Virus record (IMG/VR): IMGVR_UViG_3300046673_000113
Span: 1-39,042 of that record
Length of the DNA: 39,042 nucleotides
Direction: 5' to 3' (one strand)
Origin: a virus
Part shown: in pieces, positions 1 through 7,393 of the stretch
How the letters are laid out: every line of letters begins with the position of its first letter
How positions within the stretch are numbered: the stretch's first letter is position 1
Made by a program: the position numbers and the translations under genes
Notes under the pieces: generated by a model
What the model saw: only the letters and a program-made list of their open reading frames with translations
Told to the model about the DNA's origin: nothing
The model's database searches: none

Positions 1-70
1 ACGGGTTCAGGTGACCAAACTCGCCTTCTTCTTGTCTGAAAATATCAAAATCAGCACTTGTAGTTTCTTG

Positions 71-98
71 TTGACAGCATGGCAAGAAATGTTGTAAT
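71..98 (+). promoter_or_regulatory. Sigma70-like promoter for the rightward operon
   Basis: A perfect -35 box TTGACA (71-76) is followed after 16 nt by TGTAAT (93-98), five of six matches to the -10 consensus. Transcription would begin near 105, about 20 nt before the first gene. This is the clearest promoter in the window and it points into the packaging and head genes. Bases 1-70 hold no gene that I can support. Confidence 0.7.
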
Positions 99-125
99 CT
101 GATTTTGTTCATTTAATACCAAGAT

Positions 126-563
126 ATGGTTGAGCACAAAAGCCACGGGTCATGCGGAGAAATCGCCGATGGCGAGACCGTCTATAAATTTGGGAGCGTA
201 GATTTCGATTACGATGCGATAGATAGGGGCAATCCGCTGGTGGCGGTATTGGAAGATGCGCCGGAGGATAAGGTTAAGACTTTGGCGGTTGCATTTGACA
301 GGATTTTGAGGTGGTGCTGGAAAACGCAGACGGACAGATGCAGGCAGAATCGGGCGGCATTTTTTCGGTTTGCAGCTTTGACGGCGGCCATGAGACCGGA
401 CTTGATGGGCAACGTAAGCTACGCGAAGCTGGGGAAGGAATGTGGTGTAACGAAATCGCTGTTGTCAAAACTGGCGGTTGAATTTCAGGACGAGTTCGGT
501 GTGCATTTCAGGCGCAGTATGAAAGTTGGGGCGGTGGAATCTAGGTGGGGAAAGAAAAAATGA
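126..563 (+). CDS. Hypothetical protein with a winged-helix-like C-terminal half
   Basis: This 145-aa protein opens the rightward operon. The N-terminal half is not recognisable. Residues about 97-130 (around KLGKECGVTKSLLSKLAVEF) look like a helix-turn-helix: a 'KLGKECGVTKS' turn followed by a recognition-helix-like segment. The C-terminus is basic (RWGKKK), consistent with DNA binding. It lies just before the terminase genes, so it could be a regulator or part of the packaging-initiation complex; that is inference. The start ATG at 126 has no Shine-Dalgarno and sits in the context AAGATATGG, which recurs before other starts here. It overlaps the next gene by ATGA. Confidence 0.65.
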   Translation: MVEHKSHGSCGEIADGETVYKFGSVDFDYDAIDRGNPLVAVLEDAPEDKVKTLAVAFDRILRWCWKTQTDRCRQNRAAFFRFAALTAAMRPDLMGNVSYAKLGKECGVTKSLLSKLAVEFQDEFGVHFRRSMKVGAVESRWGKKK

Positions 564-706
564 AGATTGTAAGACCGAGATGGAAATATGACGCCGACTA
601 TGAGGCGTGGTGTGTTTGGGCTTTCAATTTTTGGGGCTTCAGATTTGGAATCCAGTGTTATCATCCATATTGGCTTCGCCTTCGGGTATATATTGGCTTA
701 ATCTAA
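560..706 (+). CDS. Small aromatic-rich protein, 48 aa
   Basis: A short reading frame begins at an ATG that overlaps the stop of the preceding gene (ATGA) and ends 5 nt before the small-terminase start. The product is rich in Trp, Tyr and Phe (for example DYEAWCVWAFNFWGFRFG) and I cannot assign it to a family. Tight packing between two genes and the coupled start support translation. It could be a small structural or accessory protein. Confidence 0.5.
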   Translation: MKIVRPRWKYDADYEAWCVWAFNFWGFRFGIQCYHPYWLRLRVYIGLI

Positions 707-711
707 AATCC

Positions 712-1185
712 ATGCCAAAACCAGTTGAACCAGTCCCAATTTTGGTTGATACAACGACAATCTGCCGGATGTTGAACCGGACGGGTCAATCGCTTCGTGT
801 CATTGCCAACAGCGGCAAGTATTTCCCAATACCGGCGGCGGGTCAATGGGACATGGAAAAGACTGTGCGCGGGTTTGTTCAATACTTGGATGACAAGGAG
901 AAGCGGGACAGCGACAAGAAAAAGGAATTTGATGCCGAGCGGGTCAGGAAATTGAAGCTGGCGAATGACGAGACAGAGGGTCAGGTGGTTCGGGTAGAAA
1001 AGCTGGTTGCTCAATCGTCGCCTACGCTGCAAAAGATAAAGGAAACGCTCTACGCCAAGCTGGAGAATGAGATGCCGATTGCTGTGGCTGGGATGGATGT
1101 TCCTCAAAGCAGGATATTTGGGACGAGGCTGGCTGGGGAACTGATTAAACTCTGGGAAAAGTTTTTCAAGGAATGGGAAATCTAG
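712..1185 (+). CDS. Terminase small subunit (Nu1-like)
   Basis: A 157-aa protein placed directly before the large terminase. Residues about 8-40 (DTTTICRMLNRTGQSLRVIA) form a MerR/Nu1-type winged-helix DNA-recognition segment of the kind that binds cos or pac sites. A charged helical region follows (KRDSDKKKEFDAERVRKLKL), then the 'LANDETEG' type linker typical of Nu1-family proteins and a C-terminal helix that would contact the large subunit. The frame stays open upstream to 607, but ATG 712 lies right after the previous stop and gives the family-like N-terminus. It overlaps the large subunit by 13 nt. Confidence 0.75.
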   Translation: MPKPVEPVPILVDTTTICRMLNRTGQSLRVIANSGKYFPIPAAGQWDMEKTVRGFVQYLDDKEKRDSDKKKEFDAERVRKLKLANDETEGQVVRVEKLVAQSSPTLQKIKETLYAKLENEMPIAVAGMDVPQSRIFGTRLAGELIKLWEKFFKEWEI

Positions 1186-3002
1186 GCCAAAAGATAGCCG
1201 ATGCGCTACAGCCAAAAGATACCCGGCCAACCCATGAATGGGCTTCTGATGGAAATGTTGAACTGTTCCCCCCTGTAACCCGAACGGGCATATTTGATTC
1301 TTCAAGCTCGCGCCATTTCATTCCGATACTTGACGCATTGGACGATGAACGGACAAGGGAAGTTAATATCCTGAAACCGCTCCGCTCCGGCGGTTCTTTA
1401 ATTGGGGACATTCATCTATGCTCGGCGATGGCTCGAAATCCCGGCGGCTATCTAAACGTGTTCCAGACCGAGCCGGAGGCCAAGAATTATTTCTTCGACA
1501 GAATTGAAAAGACACTGAAAGGATGTTCACAGGTTGCGATTCATCTTCCTTACAAATACGAGTGGAGCGAATTACGGTTGAATACCGGCGCGACGATTTA
1601 CACTGGCGGCCCCGCATTGAGCAATCTCCAAAGCAAGGGTGTTCGTTATCTTCGACTCGACGAATGTTGGATGTATCCGGCTGGTAGAATTGTGGAGGCC
1701 GAAGGGCGCGTAGGCGATTATCTCAAAATGGAGATGTCGAAGATTTTGAGAATATCACAAGCCGGGCCTTACGAACACCGAACTTTGGACGAGTGCGAAT
1801 GGCATAGGGCTTATACTCGCGGAACGATGCACGAATGGGAAGTCCAGTGTGAACATTGCCAGAAGTATTTCGAGCCGGTGTTTTCCGGCCAGCGCGAGGA
1901 TGGTTCATTTTGGGGAATCACTTGGGAACATTTCAAGAAACAGAATGGCGATTGGGATTTAGGAAAGTGCTGCGCCACGGTTCGCTTTGAATGTCCGCAT
2001 TGTGGCAAGCCATTATTGGATTGTCCGAAAACAAAATCCGAGTGGAACAGGACTGGCCGATATAAGTTGATTGGGGAGGATAATAAGCGGCGCGTATCAT
2101 TTCATTTTGAATGTGTGATAGACTTTCCGTGGGCTGACCTTGTAGAACTTTGGCTGGATGCTGCCAATGCCTATCATCGTGGGGACATAAAACCTAAATT
2201 GCAATTCTACCAGAAACGGCGAGCGATTTTCAAAGACGAATCCAGCCTGTTACGGACAGGACTTCACCTGTCGCGTGTGCCATACGAAATCAATTCGGAT
2301 TGGATTGAGGAAAAATCGCGGTTCGCAACATTTGACCGGCAGGAAGAGGATTTATACTGGTGGACAGTCAGGGCGTGGAGCGAAAATAAATCACGGCGGC
2401 TTGGGTTCGGGCGGTGTTTCGGCGAAGGCGACATAAAAGACGTTGCCACAAAATATAAGATAACACCAAATCACGTCGGAATTGATTCTGGATTTTTACC
2501 GAAAGGCGACAGGGGTGTTTATGCGATGTGCTGTCGAAATGGATGGGTGGCGATGAAGGGGGACAGAGGATATGAATACGCGCACCGGCTCAAAGGCGGC
2601 AGAATAATCCGCAAGAGCTACGCGCCATTAAGCTGGGGCGATCCTGAAATCGGGACAAAAGGCGAAGGCCGAAGATATTCTCCATTGGTGATTTATTCAA
2701 AGGCACAGATGAACCAAATTGTGCAGACATTGATTGACTCAAAACGCTGGGAAGAACCGATTGAAGGCGAGAACAAGGACACCGAGGAAGAATATCAGGC
2801 GCAAATGTCGGCACGGCGGATGGTGGAAGATTTTGACGAGAAAACCGGCCAAAAAAAGTCATTCTGGAAAGAATCGAAGAACGACCACGCTAGAGATTTA
2901 GCGAATGAACAGGTGCTATTCGCTATTCTGTCTGACCTTATTTCTGACCCTGTTATTGAAAAATTGAGTAGGAAAGAGGAACAGGCGGTTGAAGTGAAGT
3001 AA
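1173..3002 (+). CDS. Terminase large subunit (lambda GpA family)
   Basis: 609 aa, the usual size for GpA-type packaging motors, which combine a translocating ATPase with a cos/headful nuclease at the portal. A Walker A-like segment (ILKPLRSGGSLIGD) lies at about residues 66-79 and a Walker B (YLRLDE) ends at residue 164. The family's zinc-binding insertion follows (CEHC at 226-229, CPHC at 274-277). The nuclease domain begins near GIDSG (D438), with a late conserved HARD segment (residues about 572-575). It follows the small subunit with overlapping frames. The Walker A lysine is not in the standard position, which is common in this family. Confidence 0.9.
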   Translation: MGNLGQKIADALQPKDTRPTHEWASDGNVELFPPVTRTGIFDSSSSRHFIPILDALDDERTREVNILKPLRSGGSLIGDIHLCSAMARNPGGYLNVFQTEPEAKNYFFDRIEKTLKGCSQVAIHLPYKYEWSELRLNTGATIYTGGPALSNLQSKGVRYLRLDECWMYPAGRIVEAEGRVGDYLKMEMSKILRISQAGPYEHRTLDECEWHRAYTRGTMHEWEVQCEHCQKYFEPVFSGQREDGSFWGITWEHFKKQNGDWDLGKCCATVRFECPHCGKPLLDCPKTKSEWNRTGRYKLIGEDNKRRVSFHFECVIDFPWADLVELWLDAANAYHRGDIKPKLQFYQKRRAIFKDESSLLRTGLHLSRVPYEINSDWIEEKSRFATFDRQEEDLYWWTVRAWSENKSRRLGFGRCFGEGDIKDVATKYKITPNHVGIDSGFLPKGDRGVYAMCCRNGWVAMKGDRGYEYAHRLKGGRIIRKSYAPLSWGDPEIGTKGEGRRYSPLVIYSKAQMNQIVQTLIDSKRWEEPIEGENKDTEEEYQAQMSARRMVEDFDEKTGQKKSFWKESKNDHARDLANEQVLFAILSDLISDPVIEKLSRKEEQAVEVK

Positions 3003-3076
3003 CGCGTTCCTGCCTTTTTCACTAAAAGCTTCCCCGTGGACGCGAAGCGGACACAGCGGAGCTTCTTCTTCTTTTC

Positions 3077-3113
3077 CCTCTGCCTCTGCCTCTGCCTCTG
3101 CCTCTGCCTCTGC
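3077..3113 (+). repeat. Hexanucleotide tandem repeat CCTCTG x6
   Basis: Six perfect tandem copies of CCTCTG plus one base lie in the 150-nt gap between the large terminase and the next gene. They follow a CTTCTT-rich pyrimidine tract, so 3061-3113 is almost pure pyrimidine apart from the G of each unit. No coding role is evident. It could be a slippage-prone spacer or a strand-asymmetric structure. Confidence 0.85.
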
Positions 3114-3115
3114 AT

Positions 3116-3151
3116 AGCGTTACAAATGCGTTACAAGTGAACAGTAACGCT
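3116..3151 (+). promoter_or_regulatory. Inverted and direct repeat of GCGTTAC, possible operator
   Basis: AGCGTTAC (3116-3123) is the exact inverse of GTAACGCT (3144-3151). A third copy, GCGTTACAA, lies between them at 3128-3136, a direct repeat of 3117-3125. The three half-sites sit directly upstream of the TTGACA of a possible promoter. The spacing suits a repressor or activator binding region. It is seen in sequence; the function is inferred. Confidence 0.45.
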
Positions 3152-3179
3152 TGACAGTTACATGGGATTGATTTACATT
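3151..3179 (+). promoter_or_regulatory. Possible promoter before the replication-organiser-like gene
   Basis: TTGACA (3151-3156), 17-nt spacer, TACATT (3174-3179; four of six matches to TATAAT). Transcription would start near 3186, immediately before ATG 3189, so the transcript would be nearly leaderless. It lies next to the GCGTTAC repeats. Confidence 0.4.
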
Positions 3180-3188
3180 GATTCACCT

Positions 3189-3614
3189 ATGTTTAATAAG
3201 CTATACACGAAAATTCTGGATTCATCAATCTGGCTTGAACCGACACCGACGCGGATTGTTTGGATAACACTACTTGCAGCAATGGACATTGACGGCTATG
3301 CCCATTTTTCAGCCGTTGAGAACCTTGCGTTACGGGCAAGGGTGAGTCTGGCCGAGGCCGAGGAAGCGGTTCGAGTCTTTACCAGTCCAGATCCGTCGTC
3401 TGAAAATCCCGCTAATGATGGACGGCGAATTGAGCGCGTTCCGGGTGGCTTCCTGATCATCAATGCGAAGGAACACCGCGAGACAATGAACCGCGAAATG
3501 CAGCGCGAGCAAACCCGTCAGCGCGTAGAGCGTCACCGCGCTAATAAGAAGCTCGCTGGCTATCGTCCACGAATGAGCAAAACACTTGCCGAAAGGGTGG
3601 AGGAAAAACAATGA
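3189..3614 (+). CDS. Phage replication-organiser-like small protein
   Basis: 141 aa from ATG 3189, or 150 aa if ATG 3162 is used. The N-terminus MFNKLYTKILDSSIW followed by 'TRIVWITLLAAMDIDG' and 'FTSPDPSSENP..GRRIE' is a pattern found in a family of phage proteins of DnaD/replisome-organiser type, where a winged-helix domain decides whether to proceed on DNA. The second half (residues about 100-141) is basic and helical. I prefer 3189 because family members begin with MF.KL and because a promoter-like element ends just before it. It overlaps the HNH gene by ATGA. Its position between terminase and HNH genes is unusual for a replication gene, so the role is uncertain. Confidence 0.6.
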   Translation: MFNKLYTKILDSSIWLEPTPTRIVWITLLAAMDIDGYAHFSAVENLALRARVSLAEAEEAVRVFTSPDPSSENPANDGRRIERVPGGFLIINAKEHRETMNREMQREQTRQRVERHRANKKLAGYRPRMSKTLAERVEEKQ

Positions 3615-4021
3615 GCGATTACTCTGACAAACTCAAAGACCCGCGTTGGCAAAAGAAACGGCTGGCAGTTTTAGAACGTGCTGGCTGGAAGTGCCAAGTC
3701 TGCGACAATGACAAAGACACCTTGCACGTTCATCATCTGGCTTACAAAGGCGAACCGTGGGATGCGCCGGATGAATTGCTCGAATGTCTCTGCGAAAGCT
3801 GTCACAACTGGCGAGAAGATTTTAATACCTTTTGTGGCGCAAGGAGCGAAGCCCCGACAAAACTTTGTTATGCCTTCGTGAGATTTGCCTCTGTGATTTA
3901 TCCTAAACAAAAATCAAAAAAGACAAGCTGTTTTGCCCTATTCAGATTGTATTGGCATTACGTTGGCAAACCTGACGAAAAGGCAGACAATAAGTTTTTG
4001 GAAAAGGCAACCGCCGAATGA
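3611..4021 (+). CDS. HNH-type endonuclease
   Basis: 136 aa. The zinc and catalytic pattern is visible: CQVC at residues 28-31, then LHVHH (39-42), then DAPDELLECLCESCH with CESC at 61-64. This is the beta-beta-alpha HNH arrangement, with H41 or H42 as catalytic base candidates. HNH proteins encoded beside terminase genes often act with the packaging motor in cos phages; that role is inferred from position. Residues after about 75 have no recognised domain and may be a species-specific tail. It starts by ATGA overlap. Confidence 0.75.
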   Translation: MSDYSDKLKDPRWQKKRLAVLERAGWKCQVCDNDKDTLHVHHLAYKGEPWDAPDELLECLCESCHNWREDFNTFCGARSEAPTKLCYAFVRFASVIYPKQKSKKTSCFALFRLYWHYVGKPDEKADNKFLEKATAE

Positions 4022-4035
4022 CCCCACCCCGCGCC

Positions 4036-4049
4036 AGTTGTCAACTAAA
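4036..4049 (+). repeat. Inverted partner of the element at 7366-7379
   Basis: AGTTGTCAACTAAA here is the exact reverse complement of 7366-7379, and AGTTGTCAACT is itself near-palindromic. Both copies flank TTGACAA-type leader elements. A 14-bp match could occur by chance in 39 kb, so confidence is low. Confidence 0.3.
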
Positions 4050-4058
4050 TTCTTTCGT

Positions 4059-4083
4059 TTGACAAATGCCACTTTATGACAAC
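4059..4083 (+). promoter_or_regulatory. TTGACAA-GCCACT leader element, copy 1
   Basis: TTGACAAATGCCACTTTATG lies with its first base 25 nt before ATG 4084. It matches four other copies in the virion operon. The shared core is TTGACAA, two variable bases, then a pyrimidine-rich junction to GCCACT. No Shine-Dalgarno is present between the element and the start. Confidence 0.6.
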
Positions 4084-4371
4084 ATGGCATTTAATCCTTT
4101 TATTGGAAAAGACCTTGTGTGGCTAGAAATCCAAATTTCTGTCGCCCAAGACGATTTAGCAGCCGGGAAAAACATCCAGTCAACAAGCTCTGGCGATGTT
4201 CACAAGGCCGAGCGCATTGAAAAATCAATCGAATCTCGGCTGCGATTGCTTTTAGCTGCGGCTAGCCTTCAAGACCCGGAGAAATATCCGCCAGATTCCT
4301 GTTATCCGATTCAGGAAGCTCGCGTGGTATTTGCGCCATTCCAAAACATTTCAGACAAATACTCGGCATGA
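4084..4371 (+). CDS. gpW-like head-tail joining protein
   Basis: 95 aa. Between terminase and portal is exactly where lambda W lies, and the first helix-rich segment (LEIQISVAQDDLAAGKNIQS) has the 'alternating helix, then GK, then Ser/Thr-Gly' look of gpW-type joining proteins. It is longer than gpW (68 aa), with a Pro-rich tail ending DPEKYPPDSCYP. An in-frame ATG at 4066 exists, but it lies inside the conserved leader element, so I place the start at 4084. It overlaps the portal gene by ATGA. Confidence 0.5.
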   Translation: MAFNPFIGKDLVWLEIQISVAQDDLAAGKNIQSTSSGDVHKAERIEKSIESRLRLLLAAASLQDPEKYPPDSCYPIQEARVVFAPFQNISDKYSA

Positions 4372-6029
4372 GTAAAAAACTTCCAACATCAAAAGAAATC
4401 GTTGGCCGGAATTTGAATGCAGGCCAGCTTCCGTTTAGGCAGGTTGATACCGGCAACACCTACGGATTCAACAACACGCTGATTCAGGCTGCGGTTCAAA
4501 CGGATGAACGCAAAACGGTGACTCTGGTGGATTATGACATTCACCGCACAGTCAGCGTCATAGGTCGCCGGACACTTTTGAGTTTAGCGCGGACAATGTT
4601 TTGGAGAATTCCAGCTTTACAGGCTTCGATTTTGGAACAGGCAAATCTTGCGGCCAATCCTTTTACGCCGCGTTATGCTGGTAGGGATAAAGCATGGGGT
4701 GAGAAAGCGCATCTATGGCTTCACGATTGGCACAAGGTTTTTGATTTAGCAGGATGGCCTTACGATTACGAAACCTATGTGGAGCTTTTAATTGTGGCGG
4801 CGATAGTTGACGGTGATGTTTTCACGTTGCTGACGCAAGACGCAAGCGGCAATCCACGAATTCAAATCATCCCGTCGCATCGTGTCGGCAGCCGGTATCA
4901 GACAGGCGGCTCGGCAAGAGTTAAATACGATGGCAACCAGCTTTTCATTGACAACATTTTGGTGGATGGAAATCTGCCGTGGAGTTATTCGACTCCGATT
5001 GAATGGCTCGCGCCGATTATTGATGGCGTGATTGTGGATGGCCAAACCAAACCCATTGCCTATCGTGTTTATGACGACCCGGTTGTGTCGGCAAAATACA
5101 TGGACATTGGAGCGCGGAATATCTTTCCAACATTTATGCCAGTGTTCCCCGGCCAACTTCGCGGTATATCGCTTTTGGCGACCAGCGTATTCGACTGGCA
5201 GGATTTGAAGGAGTTCAAGGACTTTGAAAAGCTGGCACAAAAGGCGTTTTCAACCCGGACAATCGTTGAAGAAAATGAAACTGGCGATTTAGACCCGGCA
5301 AAATCGTTGGTGACTTCTCCATTTAGAAATCCAGACAACACGATAAAAACTCCAGCCACCACACAGGTCAATGGCGGGGCTTATACAATTTTCAAATCGC
5401 AGACCGGCTCAAAACTGACTGCGTTTGACTGGAATCGGCCAGCGCAAAATTCCCAAAACTTCATGGACACGGTTGTTCGTGATGCGTTTAGGGGCACGGA
5501 ATGGGACTCGTTTTTCTCGCTCGACCCGAAACACGTTGGCGGTGCGCCTATGCGCGTCATTGTGGACAAGATTTGCCGCGTGTTGAAGAAACGCCGCCGG
5601 ATGTTGGCAAAAACAACGTTGCGAGTGGACACTTACGGATTAGCTAAAGGAGCTTTGCGTGATGGTTCTCTGCCGATGGACAATGACTGGTATCGGTGGA
5701 CTTATCAAGGGCCGCCAGACCCGACAGCGGATAGGCGTTATGACGCGCAGACCGACCAGATGGAATATGAGCTTGGTTGGTCAACATTGGCCGATATTGA
5801 AACGCGCAGGAACGGGGACTGGATGTTAAAACGCGAACAGCGCGAGGTTGAGGTCAGGGATTTGTTCACACGCGCACAAAAGATAGCTGATGAATTTGGT
5901 GTTTCGATACAGGAAGCCTGCTCGCAGCTTTCGCTGATTGGTCAGGCAACATTCACACGGCGCGAACAGGAGATGGAAGGAACTCAACCGCAAGAGGACT
6001 CAAAAGGACTCGACCAAAACAAGCCATGA
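4368..6029 (+). CDS. Portal protein (lambda family)
   Basis: 553 aa, matching the size of lambda-type portal proteins that form the dodecameric ring at the capsid vertex. Recognisable family features include the segment of repeated helix turns after 'RRTLLSLARTMFWRIPALQA', the 'VDGDVFTLL' strand, and the 'DLKEFKDFEKLAQKAFSTR' stem-like helix near residues 282-302. The C-terminal tail (EGTQPQEDSKGLDQNKP) is polar and disordered-looking. It is followed by a protease gene with an ATGA overlap, which is the lambda B-C order. Confidence 0.88.
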   Translation: MSKKLPTSKEIVGRNLNAGQLPFRQVDTGNTYGFNNTLIQAAVQTDERKTVTLVDYDIHRTVSVIGRRTLLSLARTMFWRIPALQASILEQANLAANPFTPRYAGRDKAWGEKAHLWLHDWHKVFDLAGWPYDYETYVELLIVAAIVDGDVFTLLTQDASGNPRIQIIPSHRVGSRYQTGGSARVKYDGNQLFIDNILVDGNLPWSYSTPIEWLAPIIDGVIVDGQTKPIAYRVYDDPVVSAKYMDIGARNIFPTFMPVFPGQLRGISLLATSVFDWQDLKEFKDFEKLAQKAFSTRTIVEENETGDLDPAKSLVTSPFRNPDNTIKTPATTQVNGGAYTIFKSQTGSKLTAFDWNRPAQNSQNFMDTVVRDAFRGTEWDSFFSLDPKHVGGAPMRVIVDKICRVLKKRRRMLAKTTLRVDTYGLAKGALRDGSLPMDNDWYRWTYQGPPDPTADRRYDAQTDQMEYELGWSTLADIETRRNGDWMLKREQREVEVRDLFTRAQKIADEFGVSIQEACSQLSLIGQATFTRREQEMEGTQPQEDSKGLDQNKP

Positions 6030-6838
6030 AATCTTTTCCGAACATATTGAGCAAGTTGCTTTATGAGCCGTTGCTGATAACGCAAGCAAAGTATTTCGCC
6101 ATTTGCCGGGTATTGGAATCGCATATGGCCGGCGGCATGATGCCGCAGATTGAGCAGGATGAACCGGACGAGGACGAGGAATATCAGGAAACCAGCAACA
6201 CGGCGATTATTCCTGTTCATGGAGTTTTAGGAAAACATCTTGAACAGATGGACATGATGAGCGGCGGATGCGATTTGGACACCGTAAAAGACGACCTCGA
6301 CATTGCTTTGGCCGATGAAAACATTGAACGGATTGTTTTTGATTTTAGAAGTCCGGGCGGTGCGGTAACTGGCATACCGGAACTGGCCGCAAAAATTGCT
6401 TCAATTCAAGACAAGGAAACGATTGCGTTCACGGATTCGGAATGTTGCTCCGGCGCACTCTGGCTGGCGACAGCTTGTGATTATTTTTATTCCACGGAAT
6501 CGGCCAGTGTCGGGTCAATCGGGGTTTGGTGCGCTTACATGGACATTTCCCGGCAGATGGCGATGGAAGGCGAGAATATGCAGGCCATTAGCGCGGGCAA
6601 ATACAAACTCATGGGTGCGTATTGGAAGCCGTTGACGGACGAGGAAAAGGCATTACTGCAAAAGGATGTAGATAAGATTCATGCCGACTTCAAATCCGCC
6701 GTGAATTTGAACCGTGAAATTGCCGATGAACACATGCAAGGCCAGATTTTCGATGGCGAAGAAGCGGCGGAAATTGGACTCGTTGATGGAATCGTGGATG
6801 ACCTTGAGGAAGTGATTGAGATGGGTCTAAAAAACTGA
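6026..6838 (+). CDS. S49-family head maturation protease (lambda gpC-like)
   Basis: 270 aa with the SppA/ClpP fold signature. 'VFDFRSPGGAV' (104-114) forms the oxyanion-loop region. The nucleophile is S142 in ECCSGALWLA and the general base is K192 or K194 in SAGKYKLMG, with 'SVGSIGV' (161-167) between them. Such proteases cleave scaffold and portal in proheads. Unlike lambda gpC there is no scaffold domain fused at the C-terminus and no nested Nu3-like frame; a separate scaffold candidate lies at 7394. The acidic stretch at residues 43-54 is unusual. It overlaps the portal gene by ATGA. Confidence 0.88.
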   Translation: MKSFPNILSKLLYEPLLITQAKYFAICRVLESHMAGGMMPQIEQDEPDEDEEYQETSNTAIIPVHGVLGKHLEQMDMMSGGCDLDTVKDDLDIALADENIERIVFDFRSPGGAVTGIPELAAKIASIQDKETIAFTDSECCSGALWLATACDYFYSTESASVGSIGVWCAYMDISRQMAMEGENMQAISAGKYKLMGAYWKPLTDEEKALLQKDVDKIHADFKSAVNLNREIADEHMQGQIFDGEEAAEIGLVDGIVDDLEEVIEMGLKN

Positions 6839-6864
6839 CCAGCCAGAAATAAATCCGGCTGGTC
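6837..6864 (+). terminator. Stem-loop just after the protease gene
   Basis: GACCAGCC (6837-6844) pairs perfectly with GGCTGGTC (6857-6864) over a 12-nt A-rich loop. It begins inside the protease stop codon. No U-tract follows, so it may attenuate or protect RNA rather than terminate strictly. The stem core (CCAGCC) resembles the terminator at 9414-9445. Confidence 0.5.
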
Positions 6865-6865
6865 G

Positions 6866-7190
6866 GTGGTTATTCCATGCCTGCCGTGCCCCGCCGTGCC
6901 GGGCCTCGCCACGCCATACCGTTCCTCGCCCGGCCTGCATTACTACTCCAGACTTCTCCCCGTAGTGCTTCTCCCGTCTCGGCCTTACTTGGACTCGCCA
7001 TGCCTGCATGACCAGACCACGCCTCTCCCGGCCACGCCGCGCCGCGCAAGGCCATTCCTTGCCGTTCCTGCATTGCCGCGCCTCTCCATGCCTCGCCGCG
7101 CCTCGCCATGCCATGCCGCGCCAAGCCTGCATTACCGCGCCTCTCCATGCCTCGCCGTGCCGCGCCGCGCCTGGCCTGGCCAGCCATGTC
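6866..7190 (+). repeat. Pentanucleotide-periodic GCCnn array
   Basis: Most of this stretch can be cut into 5-mers ending or starting with GCC (atgcc, gtgcc, ccgcc, tcgcc, acgcc), broken by units such as CCTGCATTAC. A 36-bp block at 7067-7102 recurs at 7126-7161 with 34 of 36 bases identical. The composition (very C-rich on +, G-rich on -) contrasts with the neighbouring genes. Frames open on both strands give only low-complexity Arg/Gly/Ala or Pro/Ala/Arg peptides, so I regard it as non-coding. Confidence 0.85.
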
Positions 7191-7269
7191 TATTTCCGCA
7201 CTTTTTTGATTGCTTCAAATACAGCCGCCAATTCTTTTAGCCGCCAATGAGCTAGGCGAAATACGGGTC

Positions 7270-7319
7270 AATCTGGTTTTGACGAACTTCACGCGCCCAA
7301 TATGGCGCAAAGCCAGATT
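7270..7319 (+). ncRNA. Nested stem-loop in the leader of the scaffold-capsid genes
   Basis: AATCTGGTTTTG (7270-7281) pairs with CAAAGCCAGATT (7308-7319) with one G-U pair. Inside the loop GCGCC (7293-7297) can pair with GGCGC (7304-7308) over CAATAT, sharing one base at 7308. It lies about 75 nt upstream of the scaffold-like gene in otherwise gene-free sequence. The rest of 7191-7370 shows no gene I can support. Confidence 0.4.
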
Positions 7320-7370
7320 TCCGTCAACACCTATTTTCAAGAATCTTTCAGGGCTGGTTTTTCCGTTTAG

Positions 7371-7393
7371 TTGACAACTGCCAAAGGTTAGAT
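7371..7393 (+). promoter_or_regulatory. TTGACAA-GCCACT leader element, copy 2
   Basis: TTGACAACTGCCAAAGGTTA begins 23 nt before ATG 7394; the start context is TTAGATATGG, as before 126 and 11973. GCCAAA replaces GCCACT, making this the most diverged of the five copies. Confidence 0.55.

Noticed and set aside
6827-7240. Frames on both strands through the GCCnn array
   Set aside because: The peptides are pure low-complexity repeats caused by the nucleotide periodicity, with no coupling to neighbours.
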